The notes: a model not told the origin generated them from the letters alone. 64,000 bases of DNA from Acidobacteriota bacterium (GCA_039030395.1 JBCCEF010000004.1:1-64000); one strand, 5' to 3'. Counted from the stretch's first letter, positions 43,826-53,598 are shown. Numbers and translations are program-made.

Positions 43826-43972
43826 CAGGACCTCCGTAGACCGGTCGCAGCGCGATACACCTACGCCGATACGGAAGAAAGTCAATGGCGACGGGCGATT
43901 TGCGCTCTTAGATGAATTTGCATTTATGCTACGACGTCTCATCCGGGAGCGCAAGACGGTATGCTCCGAGGG

Positions 43973-45655
43973 ATGCGTTTGCATACCTCTCTGTTTCTCC
44001 GATGGGGTCTTCTGGTTCTCGTGGCTGGCATCGGTTGGGCGGCTTACGGCCAGGCTTGGACCTTCACCGAGGTCACGGATTCAGCCGGGGTGCGCTACGA
44101 ACACGGCTACGGCACGATTCCGCTGACCGAGCCGGCGATGATGTGCGGCGGGGTGGCGGCAGGGGACTACGACGGCGACGGTTGGGTCGATCTCTATGCC
44201 GTCGCCGGCACGGTGACCCCCAATCGCCTGTTTCGCAATCTCGGCGATGGCACCTTTGAAGAGGTGGCCGCCGCTGCCGGGGTGGCGGTGGCCGGCGAAC
44301 GGGGCAGCGGACCGAACTTTGGCGATCTCGACGGCGACGGCTGGCTCGACCTGATGGTCGGCGGTATCGGAGGTACGGCGCCGCGGGTGTTTCGCAACCT
44401 CGGCGACGGCAGCTTCGAAGAAACGACCGGACCCTCCGGTATTCGGAGCACAAGGGACACCTTTTCCATCGCCTTCGGCGACATCGATCTCGACGGAGAT
44501 CTCGACGCTTTCCTGAGCCACTGGGGCGTGCCCGGCTCCTCCGGTCATCTGTGGCAGAACCGGGGCGACGGCACCTTTGCGGATATCGATGCCTCCTCCG
44601 GCCTGGGGGCCGCCTTTGCCGCCCGCGACTTCAGTTTCACGCCCAACTTCAGCGACATCGACGGCGATTCCCTACCGGACCTTCTGCTGGCGGCGGACTT
44701 CGGTACCAGCCAAGTCTTCCGCAATCTCGGCGACGGGCGTTTCGGGGAGATCACCGGGCCGGAAATTACCGACGAGAACGGCATGGGCGCCGCGGTCGGC
44801 GACTACGACCGCGACGGCGACCTCGATTGGTTCGTCTCCAGCATCTGGGATCCGGATGGTGTGGTGGCGGGCAACTGGGGAATCACCGGCAATCGCCTCT
44901 ACCGCAACCGCGGCGACGGCACCTTCGAGGATGCGACGGATGAAGCCGGGGTGCGCTTCGGCTACTGGGGTTGGGGGAGCTGCTTCGCCGATCTGAACAA
45001 CGACGGCTGGCTCGATCTCTTCCACGTCAACGGCATGCCGCTGCAGGGGGCCGACGAGTTCTTCGACGATCCGGCACGGCTGTTCATCGCCGAGGGCGAC
45101 GGCTCCTTCACCGAGCGGTCGGCGGAACTGGGGCTGGATGCGCCTCGCCAGGGCCGCGGCGTGGTGTGCTTCGACTATGACCGCGACGGCGACATTGACC
45201 TCTTCGTCGCCAACAACGACGGTCCGTCGCGCCTTTTCCGCAACGATGGCGGCAGTGCCCTGGGACACTTCCTGGGTGTGCGGCTCTCCGGTGCCGGGGG
45301 AAACACGGCGGGAGTCGGTGCCTGGGTGGAGGTGACCGCCGGCGGGGTGACCCAGCTGGTGGAAATCCGAGCCGGCAGCAACTACGTGTCCCAGAGCCCG
45401 GCCGAGGCCCACTTCGGGCTGGGCGCAGTGGATCGGGTGGAGCGGCTTCGGGTGCGCTGGCCGAGCGGAACGGAGGATGTGCTGCGGGACCTGCCGGCGG
45501 ACCGCTGGATCGTGGTGCAGGAGGGGAGCGGCCGGCCGAGCGAGATTCCCGTCCTGGGGCCGCTCGGCCTTCTGCTCATGGCGGCCCTGCTGGCCGCCGG
45601 TGGGTGGGCGGGGCTACGCCTCCGGTCGCACCGCCGGCGCGACGCGACCGGATAG
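43973..45655 (+). CDS. CRTAC1-like VCBS/ASPIC-UnbV surface protein with C-terminal sorting signal
   Basis: 560 residues. A signal peptide (HTSLFLRWGLLVLVAGIGWAA region) precedes about six FG-GAP/VCBS repeats with calcium-binding DxDGDGxxD loops (DYDGDGWVDLY, DLDGDGWLDLM, DIDLDGDLDAF, DYDRDGDLDWF). An ASPIC/UnbV domain follows (about 430-500, VEIRAGSNYVSQSP, RLRVRWPSGTEDV). The C-terminus ends with a Pro-Leu motif, a hydrophobic helix and an Arg cluster (IPVLGPLGLLLMAALLAAGG then RSHRRR), like IPTL-type sorting signals. The start at 43973 was chosen because TATGCT lies 7 nt upstream; an ATG four codons earlier overlaps that element. Extracellular, calcium-stabilised; ligand unknown. Confidence 0.88.
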   Translation: MRLHTSLFLRWGLLVLVAGIGWAAYGQAWTFTEVTDSAGVRYEHGYGTIPLTEPAMMCGGVAAGDYDGDGWVDLYAVAGTVTPNRLFRNLGDGTFEEVAAAAGVAVAGERGSGPNFGDLDGDGWLDLMVGGIGGTAPRVFRNLGDGSFEETTGPSGIRSTRDTFSIAFGDIDLDGDLDAFLSHWGVPGSSGHLWQNRGDGTFADIDASSGLGAAFAARDFSFTPNFSDIDGDSLPDLLLAADFGTSQVFRNLGDGRFGEITGPEITDENGMGAAVGDYDRDGDLDWFVSSIWDPDGVVAGNWGITGNRLYRNRGDGTFEDATDEAGVRFGYWGWGSCFADLNNDGWLDLFHVNGMPLQGADEFFDDPARLFIAEGDGSFTERSAELGLDAPRQGRGVVCFDYDRDGDIDLFVANNDGPSRLFRNDGGSALGHFLGVRLSGAGGNTAGVGAWVEVTAGGVTQLVEIRAGSNYVSQSPAEAHFGLGAVDRVERLRVRWPSGTEDVLRDLPADRWIVVQEGSGRPSEIPVLGPLGLLLMAALLAAGGWAGLRLRSHRRRDATG

Positions 45656-45683
45656 CCCACTGTCCCCAAAGTTCGCCGGGATC

Positions 45684-46478
45684 CTAGGCGTCGCCCTTTG
45701 ACGAGTGGTGGAGGGCGAACATCGCGCCCTGCGGGTCGGTGATCTGTACCACCCAATCGCCGCCCGGTACTTCCATCGGACCGTTGACCACCTGGCCGCC
45801 CAGTTCCTTGGCTTTTTCCGCGGCGGCGTGGACGTCCGGCACGCGGGCGTAGTAGAGCCACATCGGAGGCATCGGCATCTCCGGGGTCAGGTTCATCATG
45901 CCGCCGAGAGGCATTTCCGGGTTCTCGCTGCGGCCGTACATCTGGTAAATGCCGGCCGGACCCATGTCCATCGCTTCGGTTTTCGTCCAGCCGAAGAGCT
46001 CGCCATAGAAGGCGATCGCGCCCTCGTAGTCGCTGGTCATCAGCTCGTGCCAGGAGAACTCACCCGCCGCCGGCGGGCCATCCGGACCGTCGGCCTGCTG
46101 GGCCGGCGTGTACACGGCGAAGGGCGCGCCCTGCGGGTCCTTGAGCACCGCGTAGCGGCCGGTCTCCGGAATGTCCTCCGGGCCGTGGACCAGCGTGCCG
46201 CCCAGTTCCTTGGCGCGATCGACGGTGGCGTCGACATCCGGCGTTCCGATGTAGGCCACCCAGTTGGGGGGAACCCCATCGGCCGCTTGCTCCGCCGACA
46301 GTTCCATCACGCCACCGATCGGCTGGTCGCCGTTGGTCCACATGGAGTATTCGGTGGGGCCCTCCCAGGTGGTGATGCCCCAGCCTACGATTTCGCCGTA
46401 GAAGGCCTTGGCGGCCTCCGGGTCGGGGGTGGTCAGGTCGTACCAGACAAAGCGGCCGCGAAGGGTTGCATCGGACAT
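45684..46478 (-). CDS. Two-domain VOC (glyoxalase-like) protein
   Basis: 264 residues made of two tandem vicinal-oxygen-chelate modules (about 7-125 and 135-260). Each begins with F(V/S)W(Y/H)(D/E)L and AFYGE and ends with DPQGA-FA. This double-module form is common in glyoxalase/bleomycin-resistance/antibiotic-dioxygenase relatives. Most members of this subgroup have no known substrate, and the metal ligands are not obvious. GGAGG upstream supports the ATG. It is convergent with the CRTAC1-like gene. Confidence 0.88.
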   Translation of the reverse strand: MSDATLRGRFVWYDLTTPDPEAAKAFYGEIVGWGITTWEGPTEYSMWTNGDQPIGGVMELSAEQAADGVPPNWVAYIGTPDVDATVDRAKELGGTLVHGPEDIPETGRYAVLKDPQGAPFAVYTPAQQADGPDGPPAAGEFSWHELMTSDYEGAIAFYGELFGWTKTEAMDMGPAGIYQMYGRSENPEMPLGGMMNLTPEMPMPPMWLYYARVPDVHAAAEKAKELGGQVVNGPMEVPGGDWVVQITDPQGAMFALHHSSKGDA

Positions 46479-46621
46479 CGGAACCTCCTGTTTGAGATGA
46501 CGTTCAAGATCGGGCTGACGGGTAATCATACGTTGCCGCGGAAGAACGGTTGCAGAGGATCGCATGGCCTTCCGGTGACGGGGTTGCCCCGCCTTGCCTC
46601 GGGAAGGCCGCAATCCGCTCC

Positions 46622-46627
46622 TATAAT
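46622..46627 (+). promoter_or_regulatory. Consensus -10 (TATAAT) before cysteine/cystathionine synthase gene
   Basis: A perfect TATAAT is followed by 8 nt and the GTG start, so the transcript would be leaderless or nearly so. The closest -35-like hexamer (TTGCCT, 46594) is too far away at 22 nt. Confidence 0.45.
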
Positions 46628-46635
46628 CCGTCTCC

Positions 46636-47625
46636 GTGAGCGAGCACCGGGTTTACGACCGCATCAGCGAAGCCGTGGGCGACACGCCGATGGTGCGCCT
46701 CGGCGCCAGTGTCGAGGGCTTTGCGTTGGAGGCCTTCGCCAAGCTCGAGTACTTGAACCCGATGGGCAGCGTGAAGGACCGCATCGCCCGTTTCATGGTG
46801 GAACGGGCGATGGCCGAGGGCCGGCTGCATCCGGGCGGCGTGGTGCTCGAAGCGTCGTCCGGCAACACCGCCATGGGCTTGGCGATGATGGCGGTGCTCA
46901 ACAACCTCACCTGCCGCATGGTGGTGCGGCGGCAGACCAGCCCTGCCAAGCTCGACTGCCTACGCGCCCTGGGAGTGGAGCTGGTGCTGGTGGACGGCGA
47001 GCTGCCGCCGGAGCATCCGGAGAGCTACAACCGGAAGGCGCGGCGGTTGGCGGAAGAGACCGGCGCCTACTTCCCGGACCAGCACAACAACCGGATCAAC
47101 AACGAAGCCCACTACCGCACCACCGGACCCGAGATCTGGCGCCAGATGGAGGGCCGCATCGACGCTTTCGTCGGCGGCATCGGCACCGGCGGCACGGTCT
47201 CCGGGGTGGGCCGCTATTTGAAGGAGCAGGATCCCGCCGTCCGCATCGTGGCGGTGGACATCGAGGGCTCGGTGTTCACGGATCACTTCAAACACGGCCG
47301 CGAAGTGACTCCCAAATCGTCCTGGGTCGAGGGGCTGGGTGACGAAGAGGTGATCGGCTGTCCGGAGTTCGAATGGTTCGACGACATGGTGCAGGTGAGC
47401 GACGCGGAGGCTTTCCACGCCGCCCGGCAGCTCGCCCGTCAGGAGGCGATCTTCACCGGTGGTTCGAGCGGTGCGGTGCTCTGCGGGCTGCGGCGCGCGG
47501 CGCCGGGAATCGCCCGTGAGTTGGGCCGCCCGGCCCGCATCGCCACCCTCTTTGCCGATTCCGGCACCCGCTACCTCACCACCTTCTACAGCGACGACTG
47601 GATGCGCGAGCGCGGATTTCTCTGA
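46636..47625 (+). CDS. PLP-dependent cysteine synthase / cystathionine beta-synthase family enzyme
   Basis: 329 residues, fold-type II. GDTPMVRL lies near the N-terminus, NPMGSVKDRIA holds the Schiff-base lysine, EASSGNTAMGLAM forms the substrate loop, and GGIGTGGTVSGVGRYLKE binds the PLP phosphate. The HNNRINNEAHYRTTGPEIW stretch is typical of the CysK/CBS group. No C-terminal CBS regulatory pair is present. It makes cysteine or cystathionine from an activated serine (O-acetylserine, O-phosphoserine or serine); the choice cannot be made from sequence. No cysE or metB neighbour. Confidence 0.92.
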   Translation: MSEHRVYDRISEAVGDTPMVRLGASVEGFALEAFAKLEYLNPMGSVKDRIARFMVERAMAEGRLHPGGVVLEASSGNTAMGLAMMAVLNNLTCRMVVRRQTSPAKLDCLRALGVELVLVDGELPPEHPESYNRKARRLAEETGAYFPDQHNNRINNEAHYRTTGPEIWRQMEGRIDAFVGGIGTGGTVSGVGRYLKEQDPAVRIVAVDIEGSVFTDHFKHGREVTPKSSWVEGLGDEEVIGCPEFEWFDDMVQVSDAEAFHAARQLARQEAIFTGGSSGAVLCGLRRAAPGIARELGRPARIATLFADSGTRYLTTFYSDDWMRERGFL

Positions 47626-47628
47626 TTC

Positions 47629-50600
47629 CTAGGTGATCACCTGGAACGGCCGCAGCCCGTTCTCGAGTTTCCAGGCGGCCGGTGGACTCCAGTCGTCCTG
47701 GTCCGCCGTCCTCCAGCGCAGGAAGGCGATGCCGGTGGCCTGCTCCAGGGTCTCCGGCGCCACCGCCGTCAGATGCGCCAACACCAGCCACAGCGGAAAG
47801 GCCGAACTCGGCCACGACGCGCTGGCGGCGGCGGTGACGTTCCAGCCGAGGGCGAAGGTGCGCGAGAGCTTCCGGTAGTCGTCCGGTGAGCGGCTGCCGG
47901 TGACCGCGTCCAGGGCCTTGGCGATGCGCTTCTGGTGTTTGATCGAAGGCCGTCGGGCGTCGATCAGCCGCTTCAAGGGCAAGTACGGCGAGCGGTACTG
48001 GAGAGAACCGCCGCCGGTCGGCCGGACCACCTGAATGAGCTTCTCGATTCCTTCTACTCGCACCCGCATCCCGCCGGAGACGGCAGCGGCGAATTCGCGG
48101 CTGCCCACCGCCCACTCCTCCTCGAATGCCGGCGAGCGGGTGATCGCTTCGAGTACTTGCCCGAGATTGGCGCCGGCGATGGCCGGGAACGGCACGGCGA
48201 CGGTGCCGTCGTCGAACCAGCGGCGGGCGGCGGAGAGGAACGAAGGATTCCACTCGCTGGGCTTCAAGTGCTGGCCGAAGGCCCGCGCCGCTTCGCCCGG
48301 AAACTGTGCGGAAAGGCCGAAGCGGGTGCGTGCGGCCGGCGGTGGAGCGGTCGCCGCGGGAGCGTCACCGGCCGCGCTGCCGGCGAAGACGAAACCCAGT
48401 TCGGACAGCACGCTCGTCAAGGAGCGGGTGGCGTTGGGGTGGGTCTCCTGATCCTCCCGCCAGAAGGACAACCGCAAGGCGTGGGTGTGATCCTGACCGT
48501 CGTAGGCCCGGGAGATGTCCGCGCCGCTGCCGCTCTCGCGGCTTTCGAGCCACACCGCCGAGCGATTGGTCACCAAATTGCGAATCTCGGTGCGCTCGAA
48601 ACCGGCGGCGTAGGTCGCCTGGCGGGAGAACACCGGCCCATCGTCGCCGGCTCGCTGGATCACCCGCACCGAAGTTTCCTCGACCCGGCGGGAGATCGAC
48701 CGCTGGAGGCTCTGGAACACCTTGTCGAGGCCGGTGAGGTGGAGCAGCGTCGAGGCGGTGGTGGTGTGCACCTTGCGGCTCTCGAAGGCGCATTCCCGCA
48801 GCAGGAAGGGGAGCGGCGATTCTTGGTATTCCTTCTCCGAGCCTTCCGCTTCGAGGGTTTGCAGGATGGTGCGGATGCTGCCGCGGGTGAGCCCCTTTTG
48901 CACCCCGCCGTGGAGCCGTTCGAACTTGTTTTCCGGATCGACTTCCAGGTCGATCAAGGCCTGCCGGTCCACCAGCCGATCGAACTCGAGGGACAGGGTG
49001 AAGCCGAGATCGCCCTTGAGCTTGGAGAGGGCCGCCCGCAGTTTGGCCTCGAGCTCCCTCGGTTCGTCGAGCAGCTTCTCGACCCGCTGGGCCCAGCCCT
49101 GGATCTTCTTCAGGTCCGTCGCCGTGAGTCGGCCGAAGGCCTTGTCCACCAGCCGGCTTGCGAAGCTCTCCACCCGCTCGGACACCCAGGCCTCCGCCTG
49201 GTCGAGGGAGGTGGCATTCGAGGCCAGGAAGCGGATGGTGCCGGCGGCTCCGGTGCGGTCGGCGAAGTCCTGGATCTTCCCCAACACGTTCTTCGGCACC
49301 GAGTTCAGGAAGTCGTCCGCTTTTCGAGCATCGGCGACGGCATCTCGCAGCAGCTCGCGGCCGTCCGAATCCGGCGGCAGCAGGAGGTCCTCCAGGCTCT
49401 TGCCGGTGAACACTTCGACCAGGTGGGCGACCTTTGCTGCGTCGCCGGTGAGCAGCTCGTCGAGGGGAAGCTGATCGGCGTCGAGGCCGGCCAGTTGTTG
49501 GAGGGCCTGGCGCACCGGCGAGCCCGGTGCCAGATCCACCGCCCCGAGGAGCTGATTCCACCAGCTCTGGAGGCGCGGTCCAAGATCCTGGTAGGCATCC
49601 ACGACTTCGTTGATGTCCTTCAGCAGCGCCTTGACCTTTGGGGAGCCGGCGGCCCATTGCTGCCAGCCGGTTCCGTCGAGCCATTCGCTCAGGGCGTCCG
49701 CGGCTCGCCCCGAGAGCTGCGACTTCACCGTGTCCCAGTCGCCGGAGGCGATCAGGCGATCGATCTCGATGAAGGACTGCGCCAGGCGCGGTAGCGGCGG
49801 AAGGTCCGCCAGCGCTTGGTCGAGGATAGCGATCAGGCTGCTGCCGAGGTCGTACTCCGCCTGCAGCGAGATCATCGCCCCGAAGGTGATCTGCCGCTGG
49901 TGCCGGCGGGCAATGCGGACGCGCACCCAGTCCGGGTAGACGGTCAGGCCCGGGCCGCTGCCGACGGTGAGGCTCATCGCTTCGTGGAGGTGTAGGCCAA
50001 GGGAGGCTTTGGCGGTGATCTCGCCCTGCACCTTGAGGGCAACGGGCAGTCCTTCGAAGACGGTTTTCGACAGCGCGGCGCGGAACTCCGTGCCGTACTG
50101 TCCCTGAATGCCGAGCTCCAGATCGAAGGTGGCACCGAGGGACTGGACGGCGCCCCGCGGCCAGCCGGCGGGATGGATCTGGCCCGGTAGGCGGGTGGCC
50201 TTCGCCAGTCGGCGGAAGGCGTCGAGGCGCTGGTTCGATTCCGCAACGGCAATCACCGTGGTCAAGGTCAGGCCACCGTCAACGGAGCCCCGGGCCGTCA
50301 GGGAGAGCGGGTCTCCGGGAATGGTCGCGCCGGCATCGGAGCCACGGATACCGAAGTGCCCCGCCGCCTTCAGGCGCGCCAGGCTTTCGCCGTCCGCCGG
50401 TCGGTAGGCGACGCCGTCGCCGAAGAGATCGGCAACGCTGTCGTCCGCCGCCAGAATCTCCGCCGTCGCCGCGGCGGAACCGCTCACCGGCAGAGCGCGG
50501 TCGAAAATTTGCAGGCTGGCACCGTCCGTCGCCACGGCCTGTTCCGGCAGGGAGAAGGCCTGGGTGCCGACCGGCTCCACCAGCTCTCCGGCCATGCCGA

Positions 50601-50649
50601 CGTCCAGCTTGAATTCGGGATTCTGGAACAGCGATTGGGGATTCGGCAC
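47629..50649 (-). CDS. Large orphan protein, 1006 residues
   Basis: No recognised domain. There is no signal peptide and no membrane segment. The N-terminal 350 residues mix beta-like stretches (SLTARGSVDGGLTLTTVIAV, LELGIQGQYGTEFRAALS) suggestive of a large repetitive beta structure. Residues 350-650 are strongly helical and charged (repeated LDEPRELEAKLRAALSKL-like segments), probably coiled coil. The last 350 residues are mixed. The start is a GTG preceded by GGAGG-TGCC, almost identical to the AI-2E gene's ribosome-binding site; an earlier GTG 13 codons upstream would put that site inside the coding region. It ends 3 bp from the convergent synthase gene. It may be co-transcribed with the GH113-like and two-component genes upstream. 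Confidence 0.75.
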   Translation of the reverse strand: MPNPQSLFQNPEFKLDVGMAGELVEPVGTQAFSLPEQAVATDGASLQIFDRALPVSGSAAATAEILAADDSVADLFGDGVAYRPADGESLARLKAAGHFGIRGSDAGATIPGDPLSLTARGSVDGGLTLTTVIAVAESNQRLDAFRRLAKATRLPGQIHPAGWPRGAVQSLGATFDLELGIQGQYGTEFRAALSKTVFEGLPVALKVQGEITAKASLGLHLHEAMSLTVGSGPGLTVYPDWVRVRIARRHQRQITFGAMISLQAEYDLGSSLIAILDQALADLPPLPRLAQSFIEIDRLIASGDWDTVKSQLSGRAADALSEWLDGTGWQQWAAGSPKVKALLKDINEVVDAYQDLGPRLQSWWNQLLGAVDLAPGSPVRQALQQLAGLDADQLPLDELLTGDAAKVAHLVEVFTGKSLEDLLLPPDSDGRELLRDAVADARKADDFLNSVPKNVLGKIQDFADRTGAAGTIRFLASNATSLDQAEAWVSERVESFASRLVDKAFGRLTATDLKKIQGWAQRVEKLLDEPRELEAKLRAALSKLKGDLGFTLSLEFDRLVDRQALIDLEVDPENKFERLHGGVQKGLTRGSIRTILQTLEAEGSEKEYQESPLPFLLRECAFESRKVHTTTASTLLHLTGLDKVFQSLQRSISRRVEETSVRVIQRAGDDGPVFSRQATYAAGFERTEIRNLVTNRSAVWLESRESGSGADISRAYDGQDHTHALRLSFWREDQETHPNATRSLTSVLSELGFVFAGSAAGDAPAATAPPPAARTRFGLSAQFPGEAARAFGQHLKPSEWNPSFLSAARRWFDDGTVAVPFPAIAGANLGQVLEAITRSPAFEEEWAVGSREFAAAVSGGMRVRVEGIEKLIQVVRPTGGGSLQYRSPYLPLKRLIDARRPSIKHQKRIAKALDAVTGSRSPDDYRKLSRTFALGWNVTAAASASWPSSAFPLWLVLAHLTAVAPETLEQATGIAFLRWRTADQDDWSPPAAWKLENGLRPFQVIT

Positions 50650-50796
50650 GGCACCTCCCGGAGCTTCCGCCGCGGCGGGCAGCCCCACCGGGCGGTGTTG
50701 ATGGACTCGGTACGCCGGAGCGAATCGCTCGTCGCGCCCAAAGTCGCGAAAGGAATTCGTTTGCTTACTTTAGTGTGCCGACGGCCCGGGACCGTT

Positions 50797-51927
50797 TCAT
50801 TCTCCCGGCGCTCCGGGAATCGGCGCCCCGGAATCGTCGCTCCAGGAATCGGCAATCGCCCGGCGCATCACCGGGGTGGCGAGTTGGAAGTCGCGACCCA
50901 CCTGATGGGGGATCGGGAACCATTTCCAAAGAAACGAGCCGACCACTCGCGGCTCTTCTTCCACCGCCGCCAGAGCGGCGCGCAGGGCGGCCTGCTGCAC
51001 CGCCTCGGCTTCGGGGCCATCGTCGGTGGCGTACTCCCATGGCCTGACCGGCGCCGTCAAGGAGCGGTTGTAGCCCAGCTCGGTGAAAAGAATGTCGCGC
51101 TCGCGCTCGTCGGCGAAGGTCCGGAGTCGCGCCATCACCCGCCGCCATCCCGCGTCGAGGTCGGCCAGCGGCGGCGTCGGACCCGGGCGGAACGGGCCTT
51201 CGAGAATGGGGAAATAGGCCTGGATGCCGATCAGGTCGAGGGCGTCCCAAAACCCCACCCGCTCGAAGTCCGGCCAGTTGGCGGCGTAGGTGAGGGGCGC
51301 GTCGATCTCCCGCCGGACGGCGGCGATCACCTCGCGCCAGCGCGCCTCGTGGTCGAGGGTGCGGTCGAGCTCCACCCCCACGACGAAGGCATCCGCTCCG
51401 CTGCTCGCCCGGGCGATGGCGGTGATCCAGGCCTCATAGGTGGTCCAAAAACGCTCCCAGGAGGCGTCGTCCTCGAAGGTGATGTCGCCCCGCCAGCGGA
51501 ACGGTGAACGCCAGTAGCCGAGGTGCGGCTTGATCAGGATCTTCAACCCGCGGGCATGGGCCTCGCGGATCGGGCGGGTGAGGTGCGCCGGGGGATTCTC
51601 CGGGTCGAAGGACCGGAACCGCACTGAACCGTCGGCGCGTATCCAGCCGTAGGGGTGCGTCGCCACCCAGTTGGTGCCGAGATCCTTCAGTTCGTCGAAG
51701 GTCGGGCCGATCTCGTAGTTCCCCCAGTCCTGTCCGTCGCGGTGGGTGGAAACGGTGATGCCGCGGATCGGTGGCGCCAGAGAGCGGCCGGTCGCGGTCG
51801 CTTCGGAAGGTCGGTTGGCTTCTACCGGCGGAGGGTTCTCCTCGCGGCTCGAAGTCTCACAGGCCGCCAGGGTGCCGGCGAGGGCGACCGCCGAGAGAAA
51901 GGTGAGAGCTGAGCGTGCGCCGATCAT
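50797..51927 (-). CDS. GH113-like glycoside hydrolase lipoprotein
   Basis: 376 residues. Signal sequence with lipobox LAAC, then a low-complexity linker and a TIM-barrel-type domain (about 50-365). Segments resemble GH113 (beta-mannanase-like) proteins: STHRDGQDWGNYEIGP, NWVATHPYGWIR, KPHLGYWRSPFRWRG. The likely acid/base Glu is in VGVELDRT and the nucleophile Glu in LFTELGYNRS. Predicted to act on beta-mannoside-like or other polysaccharide at the membrane surface. It lies 27 bp downstream of the histidine kinase gene, so it is probably transcribed with the two-component system. Confidence 0.8.
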   Translation of the reverse strand: MIGARSALTFLSAVALAGTLAACETSSREENPPPVEANRPSEATATGRSLAPPIRGITVSTHRDGQDWGNYEIGPTFDELKDLGTNWVATHPYGWIRADGSVRFRSFDPENPPAHLTRPIREAHARGLKILIKPHLGYWRSPFRWRGDITFEDDASWERFWTTYEAWITAIARASSGADAFVVGVELDRTLDHEARWREVIAAVRREIDAPLTYAANWPDFERVGFWDALDLIGIQAYFPILEGPFRPGPTPPLADLDAGWRRVMARLRTFADERERDILFTELGYNRSLTAPVRPWEYATDDGPEAEAVQQAALRAALAAVEEEPRVVGSFLWKWFPIPHQVGRDFQLATPVMRRAIADSWSDDSGAPIPGAPGE

Positions 51928-51954
51928 CTCCGAAGGATAGCGCGGCCGACAGGA

Positions 51955-53598
51955 TCACTTCCGTTCGCGCGGCAGGCGCACGGTGAATCGGGCGCCCCGC
52001 ACCTTGCCGGCCACCGTCACATTGTCCGCCGTCAGGGTGCCGCCATAGCCCTCGACGATCGCCCGGGCGATGGCCAGCCCCAGGCCGATGTGACCTTCCC
52101 GGTCGGAATCCCGGCGATAGGTGAAGAAGCGGTCGAAAATGCGGTCCAGGTGTTCGGTGGGAATGCCGGGGCCGCGGTCGGTGACGGTCAGCGTGGTGAA
52201 GTCTTCGTCGGCCGTAAGCTGGAGCCGCACCGGCGGGCTGTCCGAGTTGCTGCGGCTGAAACCGATGGCGTTGTCCAGCAGGTTTTCCACTACCTGGGCG
52301 AGGCGCTCCGGCGTGGCTCGCACGAAGACCGGGGCGAGGTATCCCAGATCGACCTCCTCGCCGCGCAGTCGATAGCCCTCAGCCACCGCTGCCAGCAGCC
52401 GATCGAGGCGCAGGGGGCTCGCCTCTTCCTGGTCGATCATCAGGTCGATGCCGCTGATCTCGCGCACCGCCGACAGCAGGTGCTCCAGCCGCGCGCCCTG
52501 ATCGAGGATCATGCGCTGGAAGCGCAGGCGGTCGTCGCCGGACTCCACGTCCCCGAGCATCTCCGCCGCCATGCGGATCGAGGCGAGGGGGTTTTTGAAT
52601 TCGTGGGACAGCTCGGCGGCGAAGGATTCGGTCAGCCGGGCGCGCTGTTCGAGGCGGCGGGTGAGATCCTCCAGGGCGCGGGCCAGGTCGCCGATCTCGC
52701 CGCGCTTCTCGGAGCCCTGAAAGCGCCCCTTGAGGCGGCCCCGGCGGTCTACCAGGGCACGGGCCTCGTCCCGCAGGCGTACCAGCGGCCGGGCGATGGT
52801 GGTCGACACCAGGAGCGACAGCACGAAGGCGGCGACCAGCGAGGCGGCGAACACCTGCAGGTTCGACAGGCGCACCTCCGACAGGGCGCGCAGGATGCGG
52901 AAGGTGGACTGCGAGACCAGGGCGGCGCCGATCACCCGCTCGCCGGCGGGGATGGGAATGGCGATGTGCAGGGTGGTAAAGGCGCGGCCCTCCGGCCCGC
53001 TGCCGCGGGTCACCCGCAAATCCGCTCCGTAGCGCCCGGCAAGGGCCTCCCGCACCGCCAGGCCGGAGAGCGTGCCGCCGGGCTCCGCCGTGCTGTAGAG
53101 GCCGGCTTCGGAGGTCGGCAATTCCGGCCCCGGCCGCACCCGCCGATAGAGCTGGTAGGCCGCCGAGGCGACCCGGTAGAGGACATTCTCGCGGCTGGCC
53201 GGCGGGTCGTTCCGCGAGATCTTCGAGGTGACCTCGGTCTGATCGCGCCGCGGCCCGAAGCCGCTTGAATCGGCCACCACCCGACCGCTCGCGTCGACCA
53301 CCCGCAGGCGGGCCTCGAGGCGCCGGTTGAGGGCAGCGAGAACCCGCTCCGCCTCGGCCACGTCGAGGCCTCCGGGGTCGCCGCCGGTGCCGGCGGTGGT
53401 GCTGTCATCCGCCGCGCCGCGGGCCAACGCCGCCGCCAGCAGCCGCCCCTGCTGCACCATGGCGCGCTCCTGGGAGGCGAGGAGCTGGCGCTCGTAGGTG
53501 CCGAGGGAGAGATTTCCCGCCACCGGCAGGAAGACCAGCAGGAAGTTGAAGGCCAGCAGGCGGAGGGTGAGGGGCGAAAGCGAGCGGAGGCGGTTCAC
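51955..53598 (-). CDS. ChvG-like membrane sensor histidine kinase
   Basis: 547 residues. N-terminal transmembrane helix (LTLRLLAFNFLLVFLPVAG), a periplasmic sensor of about 220 residues, a second helix (LQVFAASLVAAFVLSLLVS), HAMP, then the kinase core: H-box ELSHEFKNPLASIRMAAEML, N-box VENLLDNAIGFSRSN, G1 VTDRGPGIP, F-box FDRFFTYR and G2 GHIGLGLAIARAIVEGYGG. The FKNPL H-box is typical of ChvG/ActS-like kinases that sense envelope or acid stress. The GTG start overlaps the stop of the response-regulator gene (GTGA). Confidence 0.93.
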   Translation of the reverse strand: MNRLRSLSPLTLRLLAFNFLLVFLPVAGNLSLGTYERQLLASQERAMVQQGRLLAAALARGAADDSTTAGTGGDPGGLDVAEAERVLAALNRRLEARLRVVDASGRVVADSSGFGPRRDQTEVTSKISRNDPPASRENVLYRVASAAYQLYRRVRPGPELPTSEAGLYSTAEPGGTLSGLAVREALAGRYGADLRVTRGSGPEGRAFTTLHIAIPIPAGERVIGAALVSQSTFRILRALSEVRLSNLQVFAASLVAAFVLSLLVSTTIARPLVRLRDEARALVDRRGRLKGRFQGSEKRGEIGDLARALEDLTRRLEQRARLTESFAAELSHEFKNPLASIRMAAEMLGDVESGDDRLRFQRMILDQGARLEHLLSAVREISGIDLMIDQEEASPLRLDRLLAAVAEGYRLRGEEVDLGYLAPVFVRATPERLAQVVENLLDNAIGFSRSNSDSPPVRLQLTADEDFTTLTVTDRGPGIPTEHLDRIFDRFFTYRRDSDREGHIGLGLAIARAIVEGYGGTLTADNVTVAGKVRGARFTVRLPRERK

